Assembly (NCBI RefSeq): GCF_004349105.1
Contig: NZ_SMLB01000022.1
Span: 29,620-93,619 of the forward strand
From: Jiangella aurantiaca
GTDB taxonomy: Bacteria; Actinomycetota; Actinomycetes; Jiangellales; Jiangellaceae
Direction: 5' to 3'
Length of the DNA: 64,000 bases
A program made the translations under genes and the position numbers. The notes under the pieces are model-generated. The model saw only the letters and a list, made by a program, of their open reading frames with translations. It searched no databases and was not told where the DNA came from. This document shows, piece by piece, positions 20,009-28,130 of the stretch (position 1 is its first letter; every line of letters starts with the position of its first letter).

Positions 20009-20985
20009 TCTGGCGGCCGGCGCTGGCGGGAGCGTCTGGCCCAGCGGATCAGCGCCCGGTAGGTGTCGTCGCGGACGAAGACCATGTCGGCGGCGATCAT
20101 GGCCAGCGAGAACCATGGCAGCGCCATCGTCACGGCGATGCCGACGTGCATCGCGAAGATCGCCAGCAGCGCCAGCACCCGCGTCCCCCGCCGCAACAAC
20201 AGCAGCGGGAACAGCACCTGCACGAACACCGTCGCATAGCTGCCGATGGTGACGAAGACGCCGTTGGTGTAGACGAGCTCGTTCAGCCCGGGCCACGGCG
20301 CGTACTGGCCGATGCGCAGCGGGTAGTAGAGGCCGACGCCCTCCTGCCACATGCTGCCCTGGACCTTCGACAGCCCGGAGGTCATGTAGATCATGAACAC
20401 CTGCGTGGCGACGGCCATCAGGGCGACGTTGTGGAACAGCGTGCCCACCCACGGCGGCAGCGGGACCAGCGGGCGGTAGCCGGGACGGGCGCGGCGGCGG
20501 GCGTCCAGCGACCACCGCATCGAGGTGTCCGCGAAGCAGAGGAACAGCAGCATGATGCGGACGATGTTGTCGCCGGCGTCGTCGGCGAGCGGGTTGAGCC
20601 GCATCAGGCTGGCGATGCCGATCATCAGCAGCGGCGTGACGACGCGGGTGCGCCAGCCGAGCGTGAACGCGACGGCGAGCCCGGCCAGCAGCAGGTACTT
20701 GAGCGTGAAGACGGTGGTGCCGTCGTCCTGCGCGAACACCGAGGTGAACGGGAAGCCGTACTCGTCGACGGTGAGCCAGGGGGTGAGCCAGCGCGCGCCC
20801 GGCCCCCACACGTAGTGCCGGTACACGAAGTTGACGGTCAGCGACCCGAGGATCGCGCCGCCGAGCAGGATCCGCATCGCGGCCAGGCCGTACGTCGCCT
20901 TCTTGCCGTCGAACAGCCACTGCTCGCCGGTGTCGACGGTGCGCCCGATGGCCCGGGTGACGTAGCGGATCGCCTCGCCGATCAC
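19690..20985 (-). CDS. HTTM-domain membrane protein 1 (gamma-carboxylase-related), C-terminus replaced
   Basis: GTG 20985 overlaps the stop of the DUF5819 gene by 4 bases. About 330 residues are HTTM-like: WLFDGKKATYGLAAMRILLG, FTLGWRTRVVTPLLMIG, 'LLFLCFADTSMRWSLDARRRAR', 'VFMIYMTSGLSKVQGSMWQEGVGLYYPLRIGQY', several transmembrane helices. HTTM proteins are related to the membrane part of vitamin K-dependent gamma-glutamyl carboxylase. From about 19997 to the stop at 19690 the sequence is only antisense of the DUF559 gene, so the natural end was cut off by that unit; roughly 100 alien residues are appended. The core is intact and may still work. Confidence 0.8.
   Translation of the reverse strand: MIGEAIRYVTRAIGRTVDTGEQWLFDGKKATYGLAAMRILLGGAILGSLTVNFVYRHYVWGPGARWLTPWLTVDEYGFPFTSVFAQDDGTTVFTLKYLLLAGLAVAFTLGWRTRVVTPLLMIGIASLMRLNPLADDAGDNIVRIMLLFLCFADTSMRWSLDARRRARPGYRPLVPLPPWVGTLFHNVALMAVATQVFMIYMTSGLSKVQGSMWQEGVGLYYPLRIGQYAPWPGLNELVYTNGVFVTIGSYATVFVQVLFPLLLLRRGTRVLALLAIFAMHVGIAVTMALPWFSLAMIAADMVFVRDDTYRALIRWARRSRQRRPPEPMITESDAAGRPARPWVSDPAAGVQDSCLLGGDAAGIVVDVGVSVAQGGVAVDGGAVVAVAVAEASFAGVPDAAVELDAHAVLVVVDVDPDDAVTGDAALPAAGR
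19997..20008. repeat. 12-bp partial copy of the unit-1 palindrome arm
   Basis: GTGATCATCGGC, identical to the first 12 bases of the left palindrome arm at 18945. It marks the point where the DUF559 frame and the HTTM frame both lose homology. Confidence 0.65.
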
Positions 20986-21764
20986 CGGTTGTCCTCCAGG
21001 TCCCGCAGGACGTCGGCGAACGCGGCCTCGTCCTGGTCCGGGTCGACGAGGGCCGGGCGCCAGCCGAACTCGCGGATGGTCTGCTGCGGGGTCTCCGGCG
21101 GCGGGTCGAACCGTTGGTGCCAGCGCGGCACCGGCGTGCGGACCAGCTGGAACTGGACGGCGACGACGTCCTCGCCCCAGATCGCCTTGGCGAACTGGGT
21201 CGCGTATCCGGTGGCGACGCGGTCGGCGCGGACCATGTTCGCCACCCGCGACGACGTCTCGCCGCCCTGCGCGGCGATGAGGTCGTCGGCGAGCGGCCGC
21301 CAGTCGGACATGTCCTGGTAGTCGGTGGCGACGATGTCCTGCTGCTCGTCGGTGAGCGCGCCCCAGGCGGTGTTGACCCGGCGGTGCAGGTTGGACGTCA
21401 GCCGGCTGGCCCGTGACGGCGCGGGGTCGTGGGTGATCAGCGTCCACTCGAGCCGGGTCGGGTCCTCCCAGTCGGTGGTGCGCAGCTCGCCGGTCTGCGG
21501 GTCCTCGACCTGCGCGCGGACCCGCAGCTCGTCCTCGGCGTTCACCGGGTTGGGTGCGAACAGGCTCCAGTTCTGCTGGAAGAAGGGGCGCATGTACCCG
21601 GACACCTGGCCGCCGACGGAGTCCTTGATCGGGTTGTCCGGGGCGTTCCACAGGAAGGTCGCCGCGAAGTGCAGCGCCACCACGCCGACCAGGAAGAACG
21701 CGACACCCTTGGCGATCGGCGGCACGTCTGGTCGCGACTGGGCCTCCCGGCTGTCGTTCGGCAC
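20982..21764 (-). CDS. DUF5819 family membrane protein a
   Basis: 260 residues from GTG 21764. A single N-terminal transmembrane helix (GVAFFLVGVVALHFAATFLW) follows a short charged tail, then a soluble domain with the family motif 'MRPFFQQNWSLFAPNP', also 'LEWTLITHDPAPSRASRLTSNLHRR' and 'YATQFAKAIWG'. The function is unknown. It is translationally coupled to HTTM 1 by a GTGA overlap, the same arrangement as in the second pair, so the two probably form a membrane complex. Confidence 0.85.
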   Translation of the reverse strand: MPNDSREAQSRPDVPPIAKGVAFFLVGVVALHFAATFLWNAPDNPIKDSVGGQVSGYMRPFFQQNWSLFAPNPVNAEDELRVRAQVEDPQTGELRTTDWEDPTRLEWTLITHDPAPSRASRLTSNLHRRVNTAWGALTDEQQDIVATDYQDMSDWRPLADDLIAAQGGETSSRVANMVRADRVATGYATQFAKAIWGEDVVAVQFQLVRTPVPRWHQRFDPPPETPQQTIREFGWRPALVDPDQDEAAFADVLRDLEDNR

Positions 21765-21774
21765 GCGGGCCAGG

Positions 21775-22896
21775 CTACCTGGTGGGCACCGGCTCGGCCG
21801 GGGCCTCCTCGCGCACGGGTTCCGCGGCGGCCGGCCGGTCGTCCGCCGGTGGTGCATCCGGGCCGGGCTCCGCGGCGCCGGGCCGCCGTCGTCGTCCGTC
21901 CCACGCCGTCCGCACCTGGGCCGCGATCGCCTGGTAGGTGGCGTCGCGGATGAAGATCTGGTCGCCGGCCATGATGAACAGCGAGAAGAACGGCAGCCCC
22001 ATGATCACGGCGATGCCGGCGTGCATGCCGAGGACGCCGAGCAGCGCGACCACCCGGGTGCCGCGGCGCAGCAGCATCAGCGGGAAGAACAGCTGGATGA
22101 AGACGGAGAAGTACGAGACGACCAGCACGCCGAACGGGTTCGCCGACAGCAGGTCGTTGAGCCACGGCCACGGCCGGTACTGCCCCACCTGCATCGGGTA
22201 GTAGACGGCGGTGCCGTCCTGCCAGTACTCCCCTTGCACCTTGTAGAGCGCCGAGGCGACGTAGATGACGCAGATCTGCGCGGCGACGGCGACGACGGCG
22301 AGGTTGTGGACGAGGATGCCGAGCCGGCCGGCGCCCCGGCGCAGGCCCTCGGGGGTGAACCGGCGCGGCCACAGCCGGCGGCTCAGGCCCTGCTCCTGCC
22401 GTGCCCGCCGCCGCGCGTCCAGCGACCACCGTCCGGACAGGTCGGCGAAGCACAAATAGATGAGCAGGATGCGGAAGATGTTGTCGCTCTGGTCGCCGTA
22501 GAGCGGGTTCGACTCGATCAGGCTGACCCAGCAGATCAGCAGCACCGGCGCGACGACGCGGGTGCGCCAGCCGAGCGTGAACGCGACTGCCAGTGCCAGG
22601 ACGGCCAGCATCTTCACCGTCAGGACAGTGGGGTCGCTGCCGCCCTCGAACAGCGTGAACGGCCAGCCGAAGCCGCCGTTGCGCTCCAGCGGCGTCATCC
22701 ACTGCGCGGCGTCGCCCCACAGATAGTGCCGGTTGCTGAAGTTGGCCAGCAGGAACCAGACGGCCGCGAGGCCGAAGATGATGCGGACGACGGCGAGGCC
22801 GTAGGTGGCGCGCTTGGCGCCCAGCAGCCACTCCTCGCCCTTGCCGACGGTGGCGGCGACGGCGTCCAGCGCGCGGTCGACGGCGGACCCGATCAT
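21775..22896 (-). CDS. HTTM-domain membrane protein 2 (gamma-carboxylase-related)
   Basis: 373 residues, ATG 22896 overlapping the DUF5819b stop. Same domain as HTTM 1: WLLGAKRATYGLAVVRIIFG, FTLGWRTRVVAPVLLICW, 'LIYLCFADLSGRWSLDARRRARQ', 'CVIYVASALYKVQGEYWQDGTAVYYPMQVGQYRPWPW', 'FPLMLLRRGTRVVALLGVLGMHAGIAVIMGLPFFSLFIMAGDQIFIRDATY'. Six or more transmembrane segments and a natural Pro/Ala/Glu-rich cytoplasmic tail, which shows what HTTM 1 has lost. Activity is not proven; carboxylation of Glu or another quinone-linked reaction is the family-based guess. Confidence 0.88.
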   Translation of the reverse strand: MIGSAVDRALDAVAATVGKGEEWLLGAKRATYGLAVVRIIFGLAAVWFLLANFSNRHYLWGDAAQWMTPLERNGGFGWPFTLFEGGSDPTVLTVKMLAVLALAVAFTLGWRTRVVAPVLLICWVSLIESNPLYGDQSDNIFRILLIYLCFADLSGRWSLDARRRARQEQGLSRRLWPRRFTPEGLRRGAGRLGILVHNLAVVAVAAQICVIYVASALYKVQGEYWQDGTAVYYPMQVGQYRPWPWLNDLLSANPFGVLVVSYFSVFIQLFFPLMLLRRGTRVVALLGVLGMHAGIAVIMGLPFFSLFIMAGDQIFIRDATYQAIAAQVRTAWDGRRRRPGAAEPGPDAPPADDRPAAAEPVREEAPAEPVPTR

Positions 22897-23666
22897 GACC
22901 GGAACCTCCCGATGGCCTCGGCGAACGCCTCGCTGTCCTGGCCGTCGTACTGGTAGAGCGGGCGGCGGCCGAAGTCGCGGACCGTCGCCGACGGCTCGTC
23001 GCCGCGGTCGTCGAAGCGCGGCGCGCGGGTCTCCTGGATCTGGACCTCGACGTACTGGATGCCGGCGTCACGGCCCCACCAGGCCCACGCGAACTGCGTC
23101 GCGTATGCCGTCATGGCGCGGTCCAGGCGCAGCACGTAGGAGATGCGGGCGTCGGAGCTGGGGTCCGGTGTGGCCAGCATCGCCTCTTCCATGCGCGCCC
23201 ACGCGTTCTCGTGGTAGCTGCCGGCCAGGATGCCCTGCTCCGCCGGCGTGATGAGGCGGTACTGCTTGCGCATGTTGCCGGCCAGCCGGCGGGTGACGAT
23301 GCCCGCGCGCGACGGCGCCAGGCTGTGCAGGATGTTGCCCTCGACCTCGAGCTCGGTGACGTTCACCCATTCGGTCGAGGTGTCGGCGTCGTACCAGCCG
23401 CGCACCAGCATGGAGTACTCGACGCTGATCGGCGTCGGGGCGAACAGGCTCCACTCCTGCTGGAAGTACGGCTGCATGTAGCTGGTCAGCGTCGTACCCA
23501 AGGTCTCCTTGGCCGCGTTCGCCGGACCGACGAACACCGCCGTCGCGAGGAGGTGCGCGCACAGCACCGCGCCGAGCCCCCCGGCGACGACCTTGATCCA
23601 CGTCGGCCGCGCCGACGTCGTCGTCGTCGTTTCTGTCTCCTGGTCGTGCATCGTGCCTGCCCTCAT
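22893..23666 (-). CDS. DUF5819 family membrane protein b
   Basis: 257 residues (an internal ATG giving MHDQETET is an alternative start). Thr-rich tail, one transmembrane helix (VVAGGLGAVLCAHLLATAVFV), then the soluble domain with 'MQPYFQQEWSLFAPTP', 'SLAPSRAGIVTRRLAGNMRKQYR' and 'AYATQFAWAWWGRD'. Coupled to HTTM 2 by ATGA. It lies 147 bases after the LPDTG repeat protein on the same strand, so cotranscription is possible. Confidence 0.85.
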   Translation of the reverse strand: MRAGTMHDQETETTTTTSARPTWIKVVAGGLGAVLCAHLLATAVFVGPANAAKETLGTTLTSYMQPYFQQEWSLFAPTPISVEYSMLVRGWYDADTSTEWVNVTELEVEGNILHSLAPSRAGIVTRRLAGNMRKQYRLITPAEQGILAGSYHENAWARMEEAMLATPDPSSDARISYVLRLDRAMTAYATQFAWAWWGRDAGIQYVEVQIQETRAPRFDDRGDEPSATVRDFGRRPLYQYDGQDSEAFAEAIGRFRS

Positions 23667-23812
23667 GTGTCGACCGCCCGGTTCGACCGACCCCGGAAAC
23701 GCCGATCCGGTGGGTCCGCGCCCTGGCTTGGGAGCGGACCCACCGTGATCGCGCGGCGGAGTCGTGGTGCTACTCCTGTTCGTTGCTGGTGTTGCTCACG
23801 TGGTGCTGGGTG

Positions 23813-25318
23813 TCACTCGACGGTGAGGCCCCGGCGACGGCTGACCGCGTAGGCCGCGATGCCACCGGCGAACAGCAGGCCCAGGCCGAGGATCAGCAGC
23901 TGGCTGGAGCCGGCACCGGTGTCGGGCAGCTCGTCGCCGTCCTCGTTGCCGTCGGCGTCGGCGTCGGCCTCCGTCTCGGTCTCGGTGCCGTCGACCTCGG
24001 TCTCGGTGCCATCGACCTCAGTACCGTCCACCTCAGTACCGTCCACCTCGGTGCCATCGACCTCAGTACCGTCCACCTCGGTGCCATCGACCTCGGTGCC
24101 ATCGACCTCGGTGCCATCGACCTCAGTACCGTCCACCTCGGTGCCATCGACCTCGGTGCCATCGACCTCGGTGCCGTCCACCTCGGTCTCCGTGCCGTCC
24201 ACCTCGGTCTCCTCACCGTCGGACAGCGTGTTCGGGCCGACGTACGACCGAGCCAGCGTCACCGAGACGCCGTCCTCCTCGAGGCCGCCGAGCAGGGTGA
24301 CCTGGACGGCCGCGACGCTGTACTCCTCCGAGGTGGAGGCCTTCTCGACGTTGCTCGCCGCACGCGCGGTTGTCGGCTTTGCCATGCCGGCGTCCGGCTG
24401 GTCCGGCTGGACGTTGACCTTGATCGACAGGATGTCGGTCAGTGCCTCGGCGAGGCCGTTGGTCAGGTCGTCGACGCCCAGGTCACCGAGCAGGTCGCCC
24501 AGGCCCTCGCCGAGGTCACCGAGCAGCTCGCCGAGCAGGTTCTCCAGGATGTCGAACAGGCCCGGGCCGATCAGCTCGCTGTTCGGCGGCAGGTCGTTCA
24601 GGTCCTCGAACAGCAGGTCGAGGTCGATGACGATGGTGCCGTTCTCGATCCAGACGGCGGCGTCGTCGCCGAGCGATGCGTCCAGCTGGCCCAGCAGCGG
24701 AACGGTGACCCGCAGCTCGCCACCGGCGATCTCGTAGTCGCGAGCGACCTCGAACTCGTCGCCGGACGGCTCGAGGTGCGCCTCGGACGAGACGGCGCCG
24801 AGCTCGAGCTCGACGTCGGCGATGGTGTCCGTCAGGCCCTCACCGAGCAGGTCGGTCAGGTCGAACGTGGCGTTGGCCGGGAAGCCGGCGTCGACGCCGG
24901 TGCCGATGGCGCCGTTGTCGGCGACCGCACCCGTGGCGGCGTGCGAGGTCGCGCCGTCCTCGGCGGTGGCCCACTGGTTGACCGCACCGAGCTTGATGAT
25001 GTCGCTCAGCGGCAGCTGGACCCCGCCCTCGAGCGTGACGTTGATGGAGTCGAGCAGCGTGACGTCCAGCGGGTTGGCCTCGGTGACGGCCTCCGGGTCG
25101 CCCAGGTTCTCCACCTCGACGCCGGCGAGCTCGGCGATCTCGTCCAGGTCGGTGCCCAGGACGGTGCCGTCGAGGAACCGCGCGCCGGCGCGCGACTCGT
25201 CACCCTCGGCCGCTGCGGCGGGCGTCAGCCACGCACCCACAGCGAAAACCGGGGCAATACCAGCTGCGAGCAGCGTTGTCGCTGCGCGACGCCGGCGCAT
25301 AACAGGTGTTGCAGGCAT
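23813..25318 (-). CDS. LPXTG-anchored choice-of-anchor G protein with EVDGT repeats
   Basis: 501 residues. ATG 25318 with AGAGGAGAAGG just upstream. Signal peptide (RRRRAATTLLAAGIAPVFAVGAWLTPAAAA), then an extracellular 'choice-of-anchor G' domain to about residue 380 (VNQWATAEDGATSHAATGAVADNG, 'TVPLLGQLDASLGDDAAVWIENGTIVIDLD'). Next come about 14 EVDGT pentapeptides with some ET insertions, an acidic ETETEADADADG stretch, the sortase motif LPDTG, a hydrophobic helix and a RRRG tail. Wall-anchored surface protein. The paralogue at 25959 lies upstream, the DUF5819-HTTM pairs downstream. The dense Glu/Asp repeat is a possible substrate of the HTTM proteins. Confidence 0.88.
   Translation of the reverse strand: MPATPVMRRRRAATTLLAAGIAPVFAVGAWLTPAAAAEGDESRAGARFLDGTVLGTDLDEIAELAGVEVENLGDPEAVTEANPLDVTLLDSINVTLEGGVQLPLSDIIKLGAVNQWATAEDGATSHAATGAVADNGAIGTGVDAGFPANATFDLTDLLGEGLTDTIADVELELGAVSSEAHLEPSGDEFEVARDYEIAGGELRVTVPLLGQLDASLGDDAAVWIENGTIVIDLDLLFEDLNDLPPNSELIGPGLFDILENLLGELLGDLGEGLGDLLGDLGVDDLTNGLAEALTDILSIKVNVQPDQPDAGMAKPTTARAASNVEKASTSEEYSVAAVQVTLLGGLEEDGVSVTLARSYVGPNTLSDGEETEVDGTETEVDGTEVDGTEVDGTEVDGTEVDGTEVDGTEVDGTEVDGTEVDGTEVDGTEVDGTEVDGTETEVDGTETETEADADADGNEDGDELPDTGAGSSQLLILGLGLLFAGGIAAYAVSRRRGLTVE
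23985..24215 (-). repeat. 15-bp tandem array encoding EVDGT, about 14 copies
   Basis: Repeat unit GAGGTGGACGGCACC on the coding strand with silent variants (GTC for GTG, GAT for GAC, ACT for ACC), interrupted by 6-base GAGACC-type insertions coding ET. A coding minisatellite, likely variable between strains. Confidence 0.9.
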
Positions 25319-25958
25319 GCCTTCTCCTCTGGCATTTGCATTTCATGGCGGGCTCCTTCGCGGCCATCAGATGTGCCTTGGCCCGCGAAGCGTGATCATG
25401 AACCTACAACTGCGTCAGAGACGTGTCTCGTACTTGGCGAATCTGCCTCCGGGGACATCGACCGCCCATTCGCCGCGCGCCGGTCGCTATGCCTCGAAAC
25501 GGTTGATCAAGGTCTTTACCTCGAAGCAGAGTAATCCTCACTGTTGGGACTTACGGTGCCATCCGGACATAACGGGACGGAGCGACGCGTTGAACTGGGG
25601 TGAATCGGGCGAAACACCCGGCATTCGCATGCGCAAACCGGGACCACTGGTCTAAACCGCGAGCATGTCGGCCGTGACCGAATCGTTATCGAAGGTCGAC
25701 ACGCGGGCCGGTTCCCGCGGGTTCGTTTTTCCGCCCAATGTCCTGGTCACAGCGCCATTGAGTGGAGTCCGACTCACCCATTCGGCTGATAGCGCCGTGC
25801 GTTGTGAATATGTCAGCCGGACGAATCCGGAATGGCGCTCGGGGCGGCCGCTCGCCGCAGTGGATTCGGCGGCCGGCCGGGAGAGGCCGATGGCCGCGGG
25901 TCCGGATCGCGGATCCGCGGCCATCGGTCGTATGTCGATCGCCTCGGCGACAGGTGCC
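25319..25958. other. Gap between the two repeat-protein genes
   Basis: 640 bases of lower GC than the surroundings. No gene seen on either strand. It must hold the promoter of the LPDTG gene. A small palindrome GAGAC GT GTCTC lies at 25418-25429. No anchor-coding sequence for the upstream repeat gene is found here in any minus-strand frame. Confidence 0.5.
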
Positions 25959-27905
25959 TCAGCCCTGTCCGACCTCGGTGCCATCCACCTCGGTGCCGTC
26001 CACCTCGGTGCCGTCCACCTCGGTGCCGTCCACCTCGGTGCCGTCCACCTCGGTGCCGTCCACCTCGGTGCCGTCCACCTCGGTGCCGTCCACCTCGGTG
26101 CCGTCCACCTCGGTGCCGTCCACCTCGGTGCCGTCCACCTCGGTGCCGTCCACCTCGGTGCCGTCCACCTCGGTGCCGTCCACCTCGGTGCCGTCCACCT
26201 CGGTGCCGTCCACCTCGGTGCCGTCCACCTCGGTGCCATCGACCTCGGTGCCATCCACCTCGGTGCCATCCACCTCGGTGCCATCCACCTCGGTGCCATC
26301 CACCTCGGTGCCATCCACCTCGGTGCCGTCCACCTCGGTGCCATCGACCTCGGTCTCGCCACCGTCGTCGGCGACGGTGTTGGGGCCGACCGTGGACTCC
26401 GCCAGCGTCAGCACCGCGGCGGGCGAGTCGGGCAGCGCCGTCACCTCGAGGGCGGCCACGCTGTGCGGCCCGTCAGTAGCGCGGGCGAGCGCACCCGCCG
26501 GAGCCTCCGGCTGGACGTTGAGCTTGATCGAGAGGATCGACGCGAGCAGGTCGCCGACCGGGGTGAGCGCGTCGGTGAGCGGCGCGACGAGGCCCGCGAC
26601 GGTCTCGCCCAGCGTCGTGAGCGGCCCGCCCTCGGCGAACAGCGCGTCCTCGACCACCCCGCCAACCGTGCCGACCAGTGTGTCGAGCACGGGCGCGATC
26701 AGCGACGAGATCAGCCCGACGACGACGCCGGTACTGTTGTTGACGAACGCGGCCTCACCGGTGAGCACGTCACCGAGCGAACCAGTGAGCTGCAGGTCCA
26801 GCGTGCCGGGCAGCAGCCCGCCGACCTCGGCGTAGATGCGCACGTCCAGCGTGGCCGCCCGCAGCGCGTTCTCCACCGTCGTCACCACGTCGGTGACCAG
26901 CGTGTCGAGCAGGTTGCCGATCGCCTCGGCGAGCTGGGAGACGACCTCGGGGCTCAGCAGCTCCGTGTTCGGCGCCTGGTCGTTCAGGCCGCCGAGCAGC
27001 GTGTCGAGGTCGACGATCAGCGTGCCCTCGGCCAGGTTCAGTTCGACCCCGGTGCCCTCGCCCAGTGGCGTGGCCAGCAGCTCCTCGATCGCGCCCGCCA
27101 GGTCGGTCTCGAGTGCGACCGTGATGTCCGGGTCCTCGACGCCGGCGACGGAGAGCAGGTTCAGCAGGCCCTCGACGGTCGAGAGCGTCGAGGCGATGGC
27201 GCCCTCGGGCCCGACCAGGCCGTTGACCGTCTCCTCGACGGTGCCGACGGCGTCCTGGACCTGCGGCAGGAGATCGGCGAGCAGGGGAACGGTCAGCCGC
27301 AGCTGACCACCGGCGATCTCGTAGTCACTGGTGAACTCGAACGCACCGTCCGTCGCCGCGAGGTGCGCCTCGGACGAGATCGCGCCGAGCTCCAGCTCGA
27401 GGTCCGCGATCAGGTCGGTGAGCGCCTCGCCGACCACGTCGGTGAGGTCGAACGTCGCGTTGCCGGGGAACCCGGCCTCGGTCCCGGTGCCGACGCCGCC
27501 GTTGTCGGCGACCGCGCCCGTCGCGGCGTGCGACGCGCCCCCGTCCTCCGCCGACGCCCACTGGTTGACGGCGCCCAGCTGGAGGAGGTCGCTCAGCGGC
27601 AGCTGCACCCCACCCGGGATCGACACGTTGAGGGTGTCGAGGACGGTGAGGTCGAGCGGGTTCGCCTCGGTGACCGGCTCAGCCTCGCCGAGGTTCTCGA
27701 GCTCGACGCCCGCGAGTTCGGCCACGGCGTCCAGATCAGTGCCGAGGATCTCTCCGCCCAGGAATCGTGCTGCCGCTCGGGATTCGTCACCTTCGGCTGC
27801 CGATGCGGGAACCAGCCATGCACCGACGGCGACTACCGGGGCCACTCCGGCCGCCAGGAGCGAAGCCGCTACCCGGCGCCGACGATGCCTTTCCAAGGAA
27901 GTCAT
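25959..27905 (-). CDS. Secreted choice-of-anchor G protein with about 25 EVDGT repeats, no anchor
   Basis: 648 residues. ATG 27905 with GAGGAG upstream. Signal peptide (RRRRVAASLLAAGVAPVVAVGAWLVPASAA) and an N-terminal domain closely matching the LPDTG paralogue (NPLDLTVLD, VQLPLSDLLQLGAVNQWASAEDG, FDLTDVVGEALTDLIADLELELGA), followed by a longer Leu/Thr-rich region to about residue 515. The last 130 residues are about 25 EVDGT repeats, then VGQG and stop. No LPXTG, membrane helix or basic tail follows, so the protein is either secreted freely or truncated. Its acidic repeat tail is the largest potential Glu substrate in the locus. Confidence 0.85.
   Translation of the reverse strand: MTSLERHRRRRVAASLLAAGVAPVVAVGAWLVPASAAEGDESRAAARFLGGEILGTDLDAVAELAGVELENLGEAEPVTEANPLDLTVLDTLNVSIPGGVQLPLSDLLQLGAVNQWASAEDGGASHAATGAVADNGGVGTGTEAGFPGNATFDLTDVVGEALTDLIADLELELGAISSEAHLAATDGAFEFTSDYEIAGGQLRLTVPLLADLLPQVQDAVGTVEETVNGLVGPEGAIASTLSTVEGLLNLLSVAGVEDPDITVALETDLAGAIEELLATPLGEGTGVELNLAEGTLIVDLDTLLGGLNDQAPNTELLSPEVVSQLAEAIGNLLDTLVTDVVTTVENALRAATLDVRIYAEVGGLLPGTLDLQLTGSLGDVLTGEAAFVNNSTGVVVGLISSLIAPVLDTLVGTVGGVVEDALFAEGGPLTTLGETVAGLVAPLTDALTPVGDLLASILSIKLNVQPEAPAGALARATDGPHSVAALEVTALPDSPAAVLTLAESTVGPNTVADDGGETEVDGTEVDGTEVDGTEVDGTEVDGTEVDGTEVDGTEVDGTEVDGTEVDGTEVDGTEVDGTEVDGTEVDGTEVDGTEVDGTEVDGTEVDGTEVDGTEVDGTEVDGTEVDGTEVDGTEVDGTEVDGTEVGQG
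25974..26357 (-). repeat. 15-bp tandem array encoding EVDGT, about 25 copies
   Basis: Nearly pure GAGGTGGACGGCACC units on the coding strand; variant units with GAT cluster at the coding 5' side, while the remaining units are identical, a sign of recent expansion. The array ends at the coding stop. Confidence 0.92.
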
Positions 27906-27972
27906 CCTGCTCTCCTCGTGCTGCTAGGGGACGTTGCCTCCGCGCCGTCCGCGACGAATGTGCGGGGAATGG

Positions 27973-27988
27973 CGCGACCTAGGTCGCG
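27973..27988. promoter_or_regulatory. 16-bp perfect palindrome upstream of the repeat-protein locus
   Basis: CGCGACCTAGGTCGCG, 68-83 bases upstream of the 27905 start, in a low-GC gap (27906-28130) that holds no gene. Good candidate for a dimeric regulator site controlling the repeat-protein locus. Confidence 0.4.
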
Positions 27989-28130
27989 GAACGGGCCAAT
28001 GACAATGCGATGCTACTCAGCGACATGTCGATTGACCTCAAGAATTGATTATTTACTTGCTGCGGAGCGGGAAATATAAGTAAACGATTCGCAGCGGAGA
28101 AACGGGATGAATCATGACGACTAAACAGCA

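Noticed and set aside
18973..21321. A 782-residue fusion protein on the + strand
   Set aside because: Beyond about 20008 the frame is the antisense of the HTTM and DUF5819 genes; only the first part is protein-like.
23985..26357. Short-period repeats as a CRISPR array
   Set aside because: Units are 15 bp, directly joined without spacers and in frame in proteins; no cas genes are present.
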